This document shows positions 49,100-62,264 of a stretch of DNA of 64,000 nt, one piece after another. The position numbers were made by a program, and so were the translations under genes. A model generated the notes under the pieces. It was not told the DNA's origin and did no database searches. It worked only from the letters and a program-made list of their open reading frames with translations. Source of the DNA: Quillaja saponaria (lineage: Eukaryota; Streptophyta; Magnoliopsida; Fabales; Quillajaceae); NCBI GenBank assembly GCA_029379385.1, contig CM055617.1, positions 930,001 through 994,000 of the forward strand, written 5' to 3'. Within the stretch, counting starts at the first letter, position 1. Every line of letters starts with the position of its first letter.

Positions 49100-52000
49100 T
49101 TAAAAAGAAGATGCAATTTTCATGGAAATAAAATTATGAACCCGTCTACTTTAACCTGAAACTAACCTGTTTTTTATCTTTTAGTATTGACAGCAAATTA
49201 TATGAAGGGAGAATTCGATTATAAATACTCATTAACTCGTCAAAATAGTTGATGTCAGTGTTATTGGACCAACAATTTACAAATATTAACGATTATATTC
49301 GATGTGATTTTAGTATGTTAACCGTTATAGTTTATGTGTTTAGTATTTGTATACATACATCCTCTTTGTATACTATTGAGGGGGTGATCATATGATAAAT
49401 ACGTATTTGAGTTGAATTATTAGGGCCTTAGAGGAAGACATTTTTCTTTAAGTAATCTATCTGTTCAAGAAATTAAATGACAAAAAGTTAGGTTATAATA
49501 CAGCTATAATTATAGGTCCCTCTTTTTGAATCTATGTGCGTAAGAGTACCTAAGCAATTCTGTCCTAACATTTCGGTGAGAGAACTATGATTTTATTTAG
49601 TCTAATCAGTTTAGTTTCTTTTTTTAACTTCATAAGAATTTTCAAGAACAAAAGTTTTCAAACAAATATTAATTTCACACATATTTTCAAGCAAATCATG
49701 TTTGTTTGGATGGAAAAAGCCAGGAAAGAGAGAAATATCTTTTTGATTGTGAATTTTTTAATTTTTTTTCCCTAAGAATCTCTTTCCAATTTTAGTAATA
49801 CAAAGAATAAACAATATGCTTTTCACATAATCTTTTGAAAACACTAATTTATTTCTTTGGGCCAATACCTAAACCAAAATCTTTTAGACCTGTACACTAA
49901 TGGAAAGGTCCTCTGCCCCACCCTTCTTTAATTTCCCTGCCAATATTTACAGTTTTTATATTACCAAAGGTCCAAAATTATGAAGTAGGGTCGCTAACCC
50001 ATTCTCAAAAGGTTATCACTCTTGTCTCGTGTGATATTTGATTCAATGATTTTCATTCTCATTTCTCTTTTTCTGCTTCCTATTCGATACAAAAAAAGAC
50101 CAAAAAGAGAGTGAGTCATACCACACCCCTCTGTTTTCTCTATGAAAAGCTCAAGATAATAATCATAGAACTTTCATTAACACCCACTTTTTACTTTTAA
50201 GAAGATAAGAAGAAAATCTCTCTTTTCAAATCATCATTTACTTAATTTTCTAGCTTGATAATAAGTTATTATTTCAATAAATCTATAGTACTTTAAATTA
50301 GTTCTCGGAAATAAATTTACTTCTTGTTAAGGCAATGCAAAATTATATTCCTATCCACAATAGTTGATATAAGAAAAGTGAGTCTGAGATGAAATTCACT
50401 AATTTATTAAGAAAAAGTATTTTGAGAAAAAAAATATATAAAATACAAAGAAGATTATAACATATGAGGTACCTGGTTATAATTAATTATGATAATTAAT
50501 ATTGGTGAAATGTGTCAGCTCTCTGTTTAAAAATTAATAGTGCAATAATTATTAATTTGTCAAAATATAAAGGGGGCCTCCACTATCACTTTCAAATGGG
50601 TCCCGTAAGCCCTCCAATAATTTCATTCGCGTGCTTGTGCACGTGTGGTGTTTTATTATCTCATTTTCACTTCATTTATCACCCTTCCCCCTTTTTTGCA
50701 TTTTTGCTTGTACCCACACTTTGCATTAAATTGAAGAAGATAATCAAAAGTATTGTGGTCGACAAGCGATAAATGCAGTATTTTAAAGGTGATAATATAA
50801 ATATAAATTTTAAAATAAATCATTATTAGAAAAATCATTTCAATCTAACAAACTCATAAATTAATTTCACATTAATATTTATTGAGAAATTAAAAAACAA
50901 AAATATTGTCAAAATTCAAGTAGAGGAGTGGAAATAGTAAGACGGATACAGTAACAGTGACATGTTGGCCAACGTATCGTTGACCAATAGATGGTCAAAG
51001 CGATTGCTGGATATATAACAAATCATTGTGTACATGGACACGTCAGCATGCTGGACAGGAGCACGTGTTGATTGCAGCTTGAGGGTCCCGCCACACATAA
51101 TCATGATCATTTCTTTTGGGTTATTTTCTTTCATCTAAACAGAACCCACCTCAATTTTCAGTGCCCATTTATTCAATTAGGACGAGAAGCCCATCAACCT
51201 TGGGTCCCACTTAATTGGAAATGATATTATTTGTGGGTCCCTAAGAAATAACCTAGACCAAAGAGATGAAGGATGCTCCTCATTTAGTTTTTTTCTTTAT
51301 ATTTTTCCATAAGGCTTTCTTTCGTTGATGAAGAAGAAAAGCGGTGAAAATAAATTAGTAGTAAGGGATGAATTTTTTTATAAGAAGGAAAATACTGTCT
51401 TTTTTAGTTTTCCAAAAGAAATTAAACTAACAAATACTGTCTTTTTTATAAGAAGGAAAATAAAAACAAACTAGAAGGAAATGTAAAACAAATATATTTA
51501 ATATAACAAATTATAAACTATTATGAATATATAAAATAAAAAAACTAAAAATCATTAGTGAAAAATATATATGAGATTTTCTCAAATTAATAAAATATTT
51601 TTTTTATTTTTAATTTAAAAAAATTACATTAACTTTTAAAAGTATTGTTTAAGATTATTTTAAAATATCATTGACTTTTTAAAAACAATAAAACAAAAAT
51701 ATCAAATTGTTAAAAATCATAATACTCTCCTTAAAATATTATCGAAATGAGCCATGGGGAATGAAATTAGTATGTGAAGAAAGACCGGCAGTCATATCAG
51801 GCTCATCTAAGAAGAATTTTTAAAGCGACTGCATGACATTTGAATGGAATAATTAGATTTTGAGGCTACTTTCCAGTAGGTTTAAATTCAGTTGTAGAAT
51901 TTCGTTAGCTTTAGATTCTCCTTTTTTTTTCCCTTCCTTTACTAATTTAAGAAGAAGAAAAAATCCAAATAACTGTGAAAACTGATTACTATGACATTTT

Positions 52001-52180
52001 TATATATGGGCGGGTAATTTTCCATCTCCCGGCAAGTATTTGTTTCAACCACTTCACTGTATGCATCTTATAAAAACTACAAGTCAAAAAAGTTTTAATT
52101 ACTCTATCATAAGTCTATATCCAAGTCTATTCGGCCTTTTCCAATACTATCAAAAGTTTAAGATTTCATACATTTGTGTA
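49100..52180. other. AT-rich intergenic region
   Basis: No coding region is supported. A slightly GC-richer island at about 50935-51250 contains CACGTG and several TTGACC-like motifs but no open frame with a recognisable domain. Confidence 0.5.
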
Positions 52181-52189
52181 GATTAAGGA

Positions 52190-53160
52190 TTTTTAGTTTT
52201 TTATAAATTTGTCTCAATCTCTTTTCATAATAATATCAACCTGTTTGTTTTATACATAATATAAATCTGTTTCAGTTCTTTCCCATGTGATATAAACTTG
52301 TTTCCATTTTTATAAATTTGACTCTTTTTTTTTTTCTCATATAATATGATTTTGTTTGCATTTTATAAATTAATTAGCTTCAATATCTTTACTATTATTG
52401 ATATGGACACATCTGAAATCATTAACTCCTGAAATTGATGTGTTAGTCCTCTCTTATTATTTTATTTGAACCTAATAACTCTTCAACTTAGAGTTTGCTA
52501 AATCTTCTATTGATACATCTACGTCTCATTGCTAGAAAGGGTTGCCTTCAAAATTGTATATGGAGCTTTCAGCTCATACTTTTTTCATAAATTGACGACC
52601 TTTCATTAAGTTCTCATAAATTATATTAATTTATCTTCAATTGATAAGTAATATAAACTTGATAGCATTTCATAAATTTTTCTTCTTCCATTTCTCATGT
52701 TATAAAACATGTTAGTTAGCATTTCATAAATTTGTTCTAATTTCTTTTATGCATAATTAATACGGACTTTTTAGCATTTTATAAAGGATTTTTTTAAGGG
52801 GTGTCTAAATGATATTTATTAAGTTACAATAAATATAATTATTAAATTTTTTTATAAGTAATAATTTATATAATAAATAATACTGAAATCTTAATCAACT
52901 ATTGTAATAAATATTATAAATTTTCTATTTATAAAAATTTAACAAATATCATTTAGATACTTGTTAAATAAATCATTTTTTAAAATTGTCTCGATCTATT
53001 TTCTACATAATATAAATTTATTAGAGTTCCAAAAATTTGTTAAGCCTATTTCCTGCGTAATAAGAATATGTTAATATTTCATTACTTGTCTTGATCTCTC
53101 TCCCTCCTTAATATCAATATTTCAAAATTTGTCTCGAACTTTTTTCCGCATAATATATGT
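52190..53160 (+). repeat. Degenerate minisatellite array upstream of BRI1
   Basis: Many imperfect copies of a unit of roughly 50-60 bases recur. The core pieces are CATAAATTTGTCTC, a run like ATCTCTTTTC, CATAATATAAAC and TTGTTAGCATTT. The array is interrupted at about 52400-52600 and by the small inverted-repeat element at 52801-52960. Units differ at many positions, so it is old. Confidence 0.65.
52801..52960. mobile_element. 160-bp inverted-repeat MITE
   Basis: The left end begins GTGTCTAAATGATATTT and the right end is its inverted copy (GTATCTAAATGATATTT read from the other strand). The 25-bp ends match at 22 positions. There is no coding capacity and the interior is AT-rich. I could not settle the target duplication, though TTAA occurs on both flanks. 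Confidence 0.7.
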
Positions 53161-53169
53161 ACACGGAAA

Positions 53170-54640
53170 AAAAAAAAAAAAAACATTTATCATGGCATAA
53201 AAAGAAGAGTGGATTTAGTGATAGTTCACCTAGTCTCCATAATTTCCAGACCACAAACAATAAAAGTAAATAAACCGGACCACAAATATGAACTACCACA
53301 TTTAATTTCCACGTCACTCGAAAGGCACCTAAATGTCATTTTTACCTTAATACCCTTTAAATTTCCCAATGACATCAAAATAGCTAGCTGGCACTTGCGT
53401 ACTTTTGATGAAACATCAACTAGATTTACTGCTAGATATTGAAGAAAAAAACAAAAGCCTGGTCCCCCAGGCCCAAATTCCCCCACTGTTCAATCTTTAT
53501 CATCAAAATTATATCAACGGTCACAATTTCTTGACAACATGGTCCTATCCTAGTACCGTACCTTCCCGACAAGTTGTACCATAATTTATCTTTAAAATTT
53601 CTCACGGATCTCCAGAGCGTGAAGTTCACCTGGCCAATTAACTGAATGAAACGTGGCCTTGTTGTCATACTGGCAATTCAGTCCGTAGGTGATTGGAGAG
53701 TGTTTTTTACGCGCTATGAGAAGAGTGAGCTTTCCTCATTGCAAAATTAAATTATCGAGCACTGCTTGGTGCAGTCTTTTTGGGTACACGAGCGCCAACA
53801 AGGCAACAACTGTGTAAGGACGGTCTCCACACAGCGCTTTCATGTCTCATTCTTTGCTCAATTCATGAATTTTTCTCCTTGGTATAATAATAATTTTGTT
53901 GGTTGAATATTAAATTTAAAATTCGAAATTTTACAGATTCTCGATGGTCAATGTGTATGTTTATTTGTTATTTTTTAAATTCAACCAGAGATGTTAATCA
54001 GTTTAAATACATGTAAACTAATTTAAATAGTAATTTTTACAAGGGTCACTTAGCCTTCTTTAATTTTCCTATTTTCCTGTCTTACCCAAAAAGAAAAATT
54101 CATTAATTACCTCAAAATCTATTCTTAGTTTAGCATGGTTAACTTGATTAATAATCTTATCAGAAAGAATTAAATTCCTGTAATAGTTGGTTAAAAAATA
54201 AATCATGATGAATAAAGTTTTCTTTTAAAAAAAAATAAAATCTAGGTATGAGTAACGTGGAATTAAACATGAGGATACGCTTATACGATCATTTTCACTT
54301 GCCTTTTAATAGTAGTATACGCCAAAAGATGATTAAGAAAACAATAAAGTTTAAATAACTGCCAAGTAAAATAACTTTATTCATTAAGACCCTCGTGAAG
54401 AAAAAGACTTACTTAATTAAGAGATGGAATCTCCATTAATTGATTGTGAAAGATCAGTCCTTCCTCGCACGTACGCAGAAATGGATTTCACTGCTAATCT
54501 CACACATTCTTCCAGACAAAGACATAATTTTAGAGAGAGAAAAAATTTACATGCAACTTAGATTCAATTAAAGAAAGAAAATTAATGGAGTTTTTTAGAG
54601 AGAGAATCAGCATGTGAATAACAGCGGTGTCCACTCCTTA
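53170..54640. other. Distal BRI1 upstream region
   Basis: AT-rich DNA with a slightly GC-richer part at 53440-53860. No gene is supported; the open frames overlap on both strands without a domain. Confidence 0.45.
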
Positions 54641-54644
54641 ACTT

Positions 54645-54652
54645 TATAAATA
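54645..54652 (+). promoter_or_regulatory. TATA box of BRI1
   Basis: TATAAATA lies 228 bases before the BRI1 start codon, followed by a CT-rich leader (TTCTCTTC and CTTTCTCTCTCTC). Both are typical of a plant core promoter and 5' UTR. Confidence 0.6.
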
Positions 54653-54872
54653 CCCTTCTTACCAAATGGCTTAGATTTTTGACTCCGTCGACCTTCTCTT
54701 CTTTTTATTTTTTTGGTGAAAACCTTCTCTTCTTTTGTATCCCCAAAAACTAATTTCTTTCTTATAGTTCTTAACCGTAGCTTCTGAGGCCTGAGCTATC
54801 TTCCTTTCTCTCTCTCTAATGGCGGATTTCAGACCTTAAAAATACCACCTTTTCTTTGAGAGGTCTTATAAG

Positions 54873-57800
54873 ATGAAACACCTATATACCATTAACAGTC
54901 ACCGTTCTCTGTTCCTCTTCTTTTTCTTCACCTTTCTTTCTCTCCAACCTGCACCAACATCCTCTGCTTCTTCACCTTCTAGTAATGGTGCCCAGCAACT
55001 GATCAACTTCAAAGCTACTCTCCCCAACCCATCTGTCCTACAAAACTGGCTTCCGAATCAAAACCAATGTTTATTTTCTGGTATTTCCTGCAAGGAAACC
55101 CAGGTTTCATCCATAGACCTCAGCTTCATCCCTTTGAACACTAATTTCAGCGCTGTAGCTGCTTTTCTTCTCACACTAGACCACTTGGAAATCCTTTCTC
55201 TGAAATCCACCAATCTTTCAGGTACCATTACTTTCCCACCTAGGTCCAAGTGTAGCCCCCTAGTAAGCACCATAGATCTATCTGGGAACGACTTGTCTGG
55301 CTCTGTGTCAGAAATTTCCAATCTGGGTTCTTGTTCAAGCTTGAAATCTCTCAATATTTCAAACAATTTTCTTGATTTCCCTGTGAAGGATTCAACTGGG
55401 TTGAAGCTAAATCTTCAGGTTCTTGATCTTTCTTTCAATAAGATTTTGGGTCCAAACCTTGTCGCTTGGATCTTAGCACCCGGTTGCAATGAGATGCAGC
55501 ACCTGTCGCTGAAAGGAAACGAAGTCACTGGAGAAATTAACTTCTCCAATTGCAAGAACCTGCAACATTTGGACATTTCATCCAACAATTTCTCTGCAGC
55601 CATTCCTTCATTCGGCGATAGTATGGCTTTAGAGTACCTTGACATCTCTTCCAACAAGTATTTCGGAGACATAGGCCATGCCCTCTCTGCTTGTAACCAG
55701 CTCATCTACCTGAACCTTTCGAGCAACCAGTTTTCTGGTCCGATTCCGGCGATTCCCACCGGAAATCTAAGGTCTCTTTCGCTCGCTTACAACCATTTCC
55801 AAGGTCAGATTCCTACCTGGCTTGCTGACGCGTGCTCGAACCTGGTCGAACTCTATCTTTCTTCGAACAACTTGTCTGGTACGGTACCGAGCGATTTGAG
55901 CTCTTGTTCTTTAATGGAATCCTTTGATATTTCTACCAACCAGTTGTCTGGTGAATTACCAATAGAAATTTTCATGAAAATGAGTAGTTTGAAAAAGCTT
56001 AATCTTTCATCTAATAATTTCATTGGTGCTTTGCCTGATACTTTGTCAAAGCTTGTGACTTTGGAGTCATTGGATTTAAGTTCCAATAATTTATCTGGGT
56101 TAATTCCTAAAGAGCTTTGTCAAGACCCTAGGAATAGCCTAACGGAATTATACCTACAGAACAATCTATTCACGGGTTCCATTCCCCCCACGCTCAGTAA
56201 CTGTTCTCAGCTTGTTTCACTGGATTTAAGCTTCAACTTCCTCACTGGGACCATCCCTTCAAGTTTTGGGTCCCTCTCGAAGCTTCGTGATTTGATTATT
56301 TGGTTGAACCAGCTTCATGGGGAAATCCCACAAGAGCTCATGTATATTCAGACCCTTGAGAATTTGATATTAGATTTTAATGAGTTGACGGGAACAATTC
56401 CTTCTGGATTAAGCAACTGCACCAATATGAATTGGATATCCTTGTCGAATAACCGGTTGAGTGGGGAGATTCCGGGGTGGATAGGGAAGTTGTCGAATCT
56501 TGCAATCCTGAAACTGAGTAATAACTCGTTCTACGGGAAGATTCCTCCAGAACTTGGAGATTGTAATAGCTTGATATGGTTGGATCTCAATACTAATATG
56601 TTGAGCGGATCAATTCCTCCCGAGCTGTTCAAGCAATCCGGTAAAATGGATGTTAATTTTATCAACGGGAAGACTTATGTGTATATCAAGAATGACGGCA
56701 GTAAGGAGTGCCACGGTGCTGGGAATTTGCTAGAGTTTGCAGGTATTAGACAAAAGCTTTTGAACAGAATTTCAACCAGGAATCCCTGCAACTTCACAAG
56801 AGTTTATAGAGGTAAGCTTCAGCCAACATTTAACCATAATGGTTCAATGATCTTTTTGGATATTTCGCATAATATGTTGTCGGGTAGTATTCCTAAGGAG
56901 ATTGGGATTATGTACTACTTATACATCTTGCATTTGGGAGATAATAACATCTCTGGTGAAATACCACAAGAGCTTGGAAGCTTGAAAAATCTCAACATTC
57001 TTGATCTCTCCAGCAATAAGCTTGAAGGAGCAATTCCTCAAACCTTGACTGGCCTATCTATGCTCACAGAGATTGATCTGTCAAATAACTTTCTCTCTGG
57101 AGTTATTCCTGAATCTGGTCAGTTTGAAACTTTCCCGGCTTACAGATTCCTAAACAATTCTGGCCTCTGTGGTTACCCGCTTCCTGCATGTGTGGGAGAT
57201 GCGGCGTCAAGCTCAAATGCTCAACATCATAATTCTCATAGAAGACAAGCATCTATTGTGGGTAGCGTAGCCATGGGATTGTTGTTTGCCCTCTTCTGCA
57301 TCTTTGGTCTCATTTTAATTGGCATGGAGACCAGAAAAAGGAGGAAAAAGAAGGAAGCAAGCCTTGATGTCTACATTGACAGCAATAGTCAGTCAGGAAT
57401 AGCCAATATTAGCTGGAAGCTAACAAGTGCTCGGGAAGCACTTAGTATTAACCTGTCAACATTTGAGAAGCCCCTTCGGAAGCTTACTTTTGCAGATCTT
57501 CTGGAAGCTACCAATGGCTTCCACAATGACAGTCTAATTGGATCTGGTGGTTTTGGTGATGTATACAAGGCTCAGTTGAAAGATGGCAGCATTGTGGCCA
57601 TAAAAAAGTTGATACATATTAGTGGCCAGGGTGACAGGGAATTCACTGCTGAAATGGAAACCATTGGAAAAATCAAGCACAGGAACCTGGTTCCCCTTCT
57701 GGGCTACTGCAAGGTTGGAGAAGAAAGGCTCTTAGTCTATGAATACATAAGACATGGAAGCCTTGAAGATGTTTTACATGGCCAGAAAAAAACTGGGATC

Positions 57801-58463
57801 AAACTGAACTGGGCAGCAAGGAGGAAGATTGCCATTGGTGCAGGAAGAGGATTGGCTTTTCTTCACCACAATTGCATCCCACATATCATTCACAGGGACA
57901 TGAAGTCAAGCAATGTCTTGGTTGATGAAAACTTCGAATCCCGAGTGTCGGATTTTGGAATGGCAAGGCTTATGAGTGCAATGGATACCCATTTGAGCGT
58001 GAGCACGCTAGCAGGCACACCTGGTTATGTCCCTCCTGAATACTATGACAGCTTTAGATGTTCAACTAAAGGCGATGTTTATAGTTATGGTGTAGTTTTA
58101 TTGGAGCTGCTAACAGGAAAGCGGCCAACAGATTCAGCTGATTTTGGTGACACCAATCTAGTCGGATGGGTGAAACAACATGCTAAACTAAAAGTTAGTG
58201 ATGTGTTTGACCAAGAGCTCATGAAAGAGGACCCTAGTCTTGAGATTGAACTTTTGCAGCACTTAAGGGTTGCATGTGCTTGCTTGGATGAGCGACCTTT
58301 TCGGCGTCCTACAATGATTCAAGTCATGGCAATGTTCAAGGAAATTCAAGCAGGGTGTGGGTTTGAGTCCCAGTCCACCATAGCCAATGAAGATGGTGGT
58401 TTCAATTCAATTGAAATGGTAGAGATGACCATAAAAGAAGTCCCTGAACTGAGCAAGCAGTAG
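54873..58463 (+). CDS. BRI1: BRI1 brassinosteroid receptor kinase
   Basis: A single uninterrupted frame of 1196 codons, the same length as Arabidopsis BRI1 and likewise intronless. It has a hydrophobic signal peptide (about residues 1-32), an N-terminal cap with CLFSGISC, and a long series of LRRs. The island domain at about 586-655 ([14 protein letters not shown] and [14 protein letters not shown]) forms the brassinosteroid pocket with neighbouring repeats. A transmembrane segment lies at about 794-816 and a Ser/Thr kinase domain follows. Catalytic residues fall at the Arabidopsis numbers: glycine loop GSGGFG 890-895, K911, HRD 1007-1009, DFG 1027-1029. The activation-loop phosphosites T1039, S1042, S1044, T1045 and T1049 are all kept. 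The C-tail ends [13 protein letters not shown]1 sits in the plasma membrane, binds brassinolide, pairs with BAK1 and is restrained by BKI1. No defect is visible. Confidence 0.99.
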   Translation: MKHLYTINSHRSLFLFFFFTFLSLQPAPTSSASSPSSNGAQQLINFKATLPNPSVLQNWLPNQNQCLFSGISCKETQVSSIDLSFIPLNTNFSAVAAFLLTLDHLEILSLKSTNLSGTITFPPRSKCSPLVSTIDLSGNDLSGSVSEISNLGSCSSLKSLNISNNFLDFPVKDSTGLKLNLQVLDLSFNKILGPNLVAWILAPGCNEMQHLSLKGNEVTGEINFSNCKNLQHLDISSNNFSAAIPSFGDSMALEYLDISSNKYFGDIGHALSACNQLIYLNLSSNQFSGPIPAIPTGNLRSLSLAYNHFQGQIPTWLADACSNLVELYLSSNNLSGTVPSDLSSCSLMESFDISTNQLSGELPIEIFMKMSSLKKLNLSSNNFIGALPDTLSKLVTLESLDLSSNNLSGLIPKELCQDPRNSLTELYLQNNLFTGSIPPTLSNCSQLVSLDLSFNFLTGTIPSSFGSLSKLRDLIIWLNQLHGEIPQELMYIQTLENLILDFNELTGTIPSGLSNCTNMNWISLSNNRLSGEIPGWIGKLSNLAILKLSNNSFYGKIPPELGDCNSLIWLDLNTNMLSGSIPPELFKQSGKMDVNFINGKTYVYIKNDGSKECHGAGNLLEFAGIRQKLLNRISTRNPCNFTRVYRGKLQPTFNHNGSMIFLDISHNMLSGSIPKEIGIMYYLYILHLGDNNISGEIPQELGSLKNLNILDLSSNKLEGAIPQTLTGLSMLTEIDLSNNFLSGVIPESGQFETFPAYRFLNNSGLCGYPLPACVGDAASSSNAQHHNSHRRQASIVGSVAMGLLFALFCIFGLILIGMETRKRRKKKEASLDVYIDSNSQSGIANISWKLTSAREALSINLSTFEKPLRKLTFADLLEATNGFHNDSLIGSGGFGDVYKAQLKDGSIVAIKKLIHISGQGDREFTAEMETIGKIKHRNLVPLLGYCKVGEERLLVYEYIRHGSLEDVLHGQKKTGIKLNWAARRKIAIGAGRGLAFLHHNCIPHIIHRDMKSSNVLVDENFESRVSDFGMARLMSAMDTHLSVSTLAGTPGYVPPEYYDSFRCSTKGDVYSYGVVLLELLTGKRPTDSADFGDTNLVGWVKQHAKLKVSDVFDQELMKEDPSLEIELLQHLRVACACLDERPFRRPTMIQVMAMFKEIQAGCGFESQSTIANEDGGFNSIEMVEMTIKEVPELSKQ

Positions 58464-58469
58464 GCAGTG

Positions 58470-60280
58470 AAGTTCAAACAATTTTGAAGAAGAATTCTTT
58501 GGGGGTAAAAGAAGAAATTAGGCGGAGGAGGAGGTGGTATTATCAGTTCCCCCAATTCTTTTTCCTTCTTTACCATTTTAAATTTATTTGAAAGAACAAA
58601 AAAAGAAAGGAACTGCCTGTGTCTCTTCTTCACCATTCAATGTATGTAATCATGTTATTTATACATAAAAGTTGCTTTGTTATAAATGTGTATATAAACA
58701 GTTTCAGGCTTTCAGAGTTTCAGTTGTTATAAATGTTACACTTTGATTCCTAGCTTGGTCTTTTATAGAAGTACTTTGATTTAGATATGCAATTCCTAAA
58801 ATTTGTTGTTGCATGTGTACTCATTGGTGGTGGCCGAGTCTAATTGGTGGAGGTTTTGGCCCTTTCTTCAAGCTGCTTGATTTGTTTCCATTCTCCATTT
58901 TAGATGCTGCATCTTCTGTTCCTATTTGCAATATAATGTCAAAGAATGTCTCTATATCTCACACATGTCATATTTTTTGAAAATTTATATTTCAACTTGG
59001 AAAACAATTTCTCTTCCTAAACAGTCACATATGTAGAATAATTGTACATCAACCACCTTAATTTCTTAAGTTCTTAAGTTTTTCCCTTGCAATTGCTGAC
59101 ATTTCATGTTCTTCCTAAAGCCCTACATTTTCAGAATAGTTTGCATCTCTGTTTTTTTAAGATTTTCTTTCTCAATTTTTTTTATTTAACTTTCCTTCAG
59201 TATTTTTCATTTTAAGAATCAAAAACTTTTTCCTCATTTCTGAATAAAAAAATGTGAATAAAATAAATGCTATTTGTCTGTTTTCCATCAACAACGTGCA
59301 TTGCACGTGCTCTCGGCTCTACACCAGATAAATAATTACATTTCTTTGTTTGCTGGGAAAATATGTAGCTCTAGTTTAAGCATATAAAATAAAATACCAT
59401 AACATCCAAAAGTAATTATTCCCTGTAATATTATCCACATGTTGGGTTACTTCTTTGTTATCCACCTATGTTAGCCACTGCAAATTTAGTTTAACTTTTG
59501 ATCACAATCACAAATTAAATAATAAGTTTGTCCATATAGTACTTACGGAGGACCCACTTTGTATCATTTATTACATAATAAAAGTTGTATGAGGGAATAA
59601 TATGGTTAAAAAAAATATTTACACCAACGGAATAAGACTCAAATTTGAAACATGAGGAAAAATTAAATAATGGTTTTCCTTTTCTCAAATTAAGAATTCT
59701 TATAACCAAAACAAGTTTTTGTTGTACAAAATAAATACTTGTAATTTAGTAGGTTAATACGAGACCATGATGTCTTAAATTTGAGTCTCTATTTATTGAT
59801 ATGTGAATATTTTTTTCATATAATGCTGAGTTTGTTGTTTTTATTTATATATGGTTTAATTTATTATGTTAAATTAAAATGACACCCATTGATTGTTTGA
59901 TAATATATTTATATATATATATATTATTAATGTAAATATTAATTTTTTTCAAAAATAAAAAACACTGGATTATGGTGAAAAATAATGAAGATAACAATAA
60001 TGGAGATAATAGTAGAGATAGGAACAAAAAAGTAGGGGGCACAGTTGGCTTGGATCTTGAACCCCTAATTTTTTTAAAAGAGGGAAAATCAAGTAATAAT
60101 TGAAGTGGAACTTTTAACTTTTAAATTGTGTTTTATTTCACATATAAGAAATATTGTAATTAATGTTAATAATTGAAAGATCTATATATCAAAATATTTT
60201 ATTAACATAAATTGAATATAGTAGTAAATGAATTAAAATTATAAAATAATAATATAAATTTAAATATTGAAACAGACGAT
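58470..60280. other. BRI1 3' region and AT-rich spacer
   Basis: The first 200-250 bases after the stop are probably the 3' UTR. Beyond it there is no supported gene. A tRNA-like B-box resemblance near 59780 (AAATTTGAGTCTC) is too weak to call. Confidence 0.45.
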
Positions 60281-60289
60281 TATATGAGT

Positions 60290-60440
60290 TTATATTCTCC
60301 AATACAAGATACATAAACAAATTTATAAAATGTTAACTTCAAATTGTGCAAAAGAATAATCGAAATAAATTTATGAAATACTTAAGACATGAGATCTTAA
60401 AACATTTTCAATAAAAGAATCGATATAAATTTATGAAATG
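60290..60440 (-). repeat. Minisatellite cluster related in inverse orientation to the one at 52.2-53.2 kb
   Basis: GAAATAAATTTATGAAAT and GATATAAATTTATGAAAT recur with AAAAGAATAATC / AAAGAATCGATA spacers. Reverse-complemented, these give ATTTCATAAATTTAT and CGATT, the core of the array upstream of BRI1. At least three units are recognisable. Confidence 0.5.
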
Positions 60441-60529
60441 TAGATTAATTAGCTAAGTATCAAACATCACAATTTTTGCACCAATATTAAATATCATGCT
60501 GAAATAAACAGAATTAATAAGTAATATAA

Positions 60530-60840
60530 CAAGAAACGTGGGTTTACAATTGACAGGTGCTAAGGACATGTCCATACACAGGATCTGACCGGATAAGTTC
60601 CGGGTAGCAGACAACACCCGGGCAGTGTATGTGGGCAAGTGGGGCACCATTAATTAATTATTGAACGACTTACGGGCAGCTAAAAATCCAATTTCTCTCC
60701 TCTCTCTCTCTGCTTCATGGCCATTGCGTAGTCGTCTCTGGCTGGATCTGCCCACGTGCGCTTAGCAGGCATTGGCCCCACGGCCCCTACCCAGTACCTT
60801 GCCTCTAGATAAAGACGACGAAACGACCAAATAAACAAAA
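60530..60840. other. GC-rich island without a gene
   Basis: About 300 bases of near 50% G+C, including CCACGTGC and a CT tract, stand out in AT-rich surroundings. No open frame, splice pattern or RNA gene is evident. It may be a promoter for a gene outside recognition here, a conserved noncoding block, or a transposon remnant. Confidence 0.4.
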
Positions 60841-60939
60841 AAACGACAGTGCAGATTCCGTCTTTGTCATAGTATTTTTTTTAAAGGATTTGTTCAGGGC
60901 ACCCTTGCAATGAATATGGATTTAAAAATTATTTTTTAA

Positions 60940-61020
60940 ATAAATATTAATTTATATTTCAAGCAGAAATGAATATTGATTTTGAAAAAATATTAATTTA
61001 TATTTCAAGCACAAATAATT
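60940..61020. repeat. Short direct repeat
   Basis: AATATTAATTTATATTTCAAGCA occurs twice, around 60944 and 60986, with ATGAATATTGATTTTG-type sequence between. It is a small local duplication. Confidence 0.75.
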
Positions 61021-61029
61021 TATCGTAAT

Positions 61030-62260
61030 AAATATTATAATTTTTTAATTTATTATACAACTTAATTAATTAACTAAGAATTTATGTTCCGGGTTCCACA
61101 TTCACCAGACAATTACTCCTTAGATAAAACCTTTTGGGATGTCTATTATAAGAGAAATCTTATTAAGATTCAAATCTTGCAATGCTGCCATGCACTTGAT
61201 TTCATATTTATTTTAAACAAGTCTTACACCCTAATATAAGGGCATTATTTAGGCAAGTCGTTTAAATAACTCAGACTTTATTTAAAATAAAATTATACCT
61301 TTTATTAATTACTTAATATGATTTAGATACAAAATTTGCAATATTCAATCAATAATAGTTTGGTTTTGCAGAAAAAAAAAATAAGTATTTCTTGAAGAAG
61401 TTGAAAATTCGAATTTTCACCACCTAAAATCAAGAATTCTTCCATATAAAAATATTGTGAAAATAAATATAATATTTCTTACCCGAAAATACAGAACATC
61501 CTATTTATTTTCTTATTTTATACACCAATAATATGCAATATTCGTTTAAATTACGGAGTTTGAACGTGCGGGTGCACGAGGTACCATGTGGTGATCTCAG
61601 TACACCCGGGTGCGAATTCAAGGAAGCTCTTCTATTTGCTCTAGTCTCTTAACTATTTTACGAGGAAGATGACCCGCCTTTTAAGTAATTATATCTTATT
61701 CATTGATTTATGGGTTTTCTTTTGAATCCATAAAAAACCACTTATATAACTTGGATATTAATAGCCCTCACGTGCTTGTCTTATCCTTATTAGAAGTTTA
61801 GACTGGTTACAGTTTTCAAGTTTGTCTATGTAATGCTAACATCATGCTCTAAAGATACCTGTAAAATTTTCATAAATAATTTTTTTTTAATTTTTATTAT
61901 AGTAATTAATTATGATTGTAATAATATATATTGCATGAATTATTTTTTATATAAAATTTTAATTTTTAATGATTATATTTATTATAGCTTAACAAATATT
62001 CTTAAGACATATATTAAAAAACTCAATACTAATAATTTATAACAGTTTTTCCCCCTCGAAAATGCTATGTTTATGAAACTCCTTTATATAAATAAATAAA
62101 AAGTAGATCCTTGTTCTTTACTCATGTATTAGTCCATGTTTAGATCCTTTCAATTAAAATTATAAATTAATTGCAATTCAAAAATTAGAATTGATTAGAA
62201 TTACGTATATACGAATTTGGAACACATAAAAAATTATAATCAAATTTTTTTTTTATATAA
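61030..62260. other. AT-rich intergenic DNA
   Basis: No supported gene. A block at 61560-61625 (GTGCACGAGGTACC and ACCCGGGTGCGAATTC) is GC-richer and weakly tRNA-like, but it is not a tRNA gene. Confidence 0.4.
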
Positions 62261-62264
62261 GTAC

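Noticed and set aside
55058..56086. Minus-strand open frames of 77-102 codons under BRI1
   Set aside because: They are antisense shadows of the LRR-coding sequence and have no domain of their own.
59740..59810. Possible tRNA gene or SINE near the B-box-like AAATTTGAGTCTC
   Set aside because: It has no convincing A box and no cloverleaf, and the match is weak.
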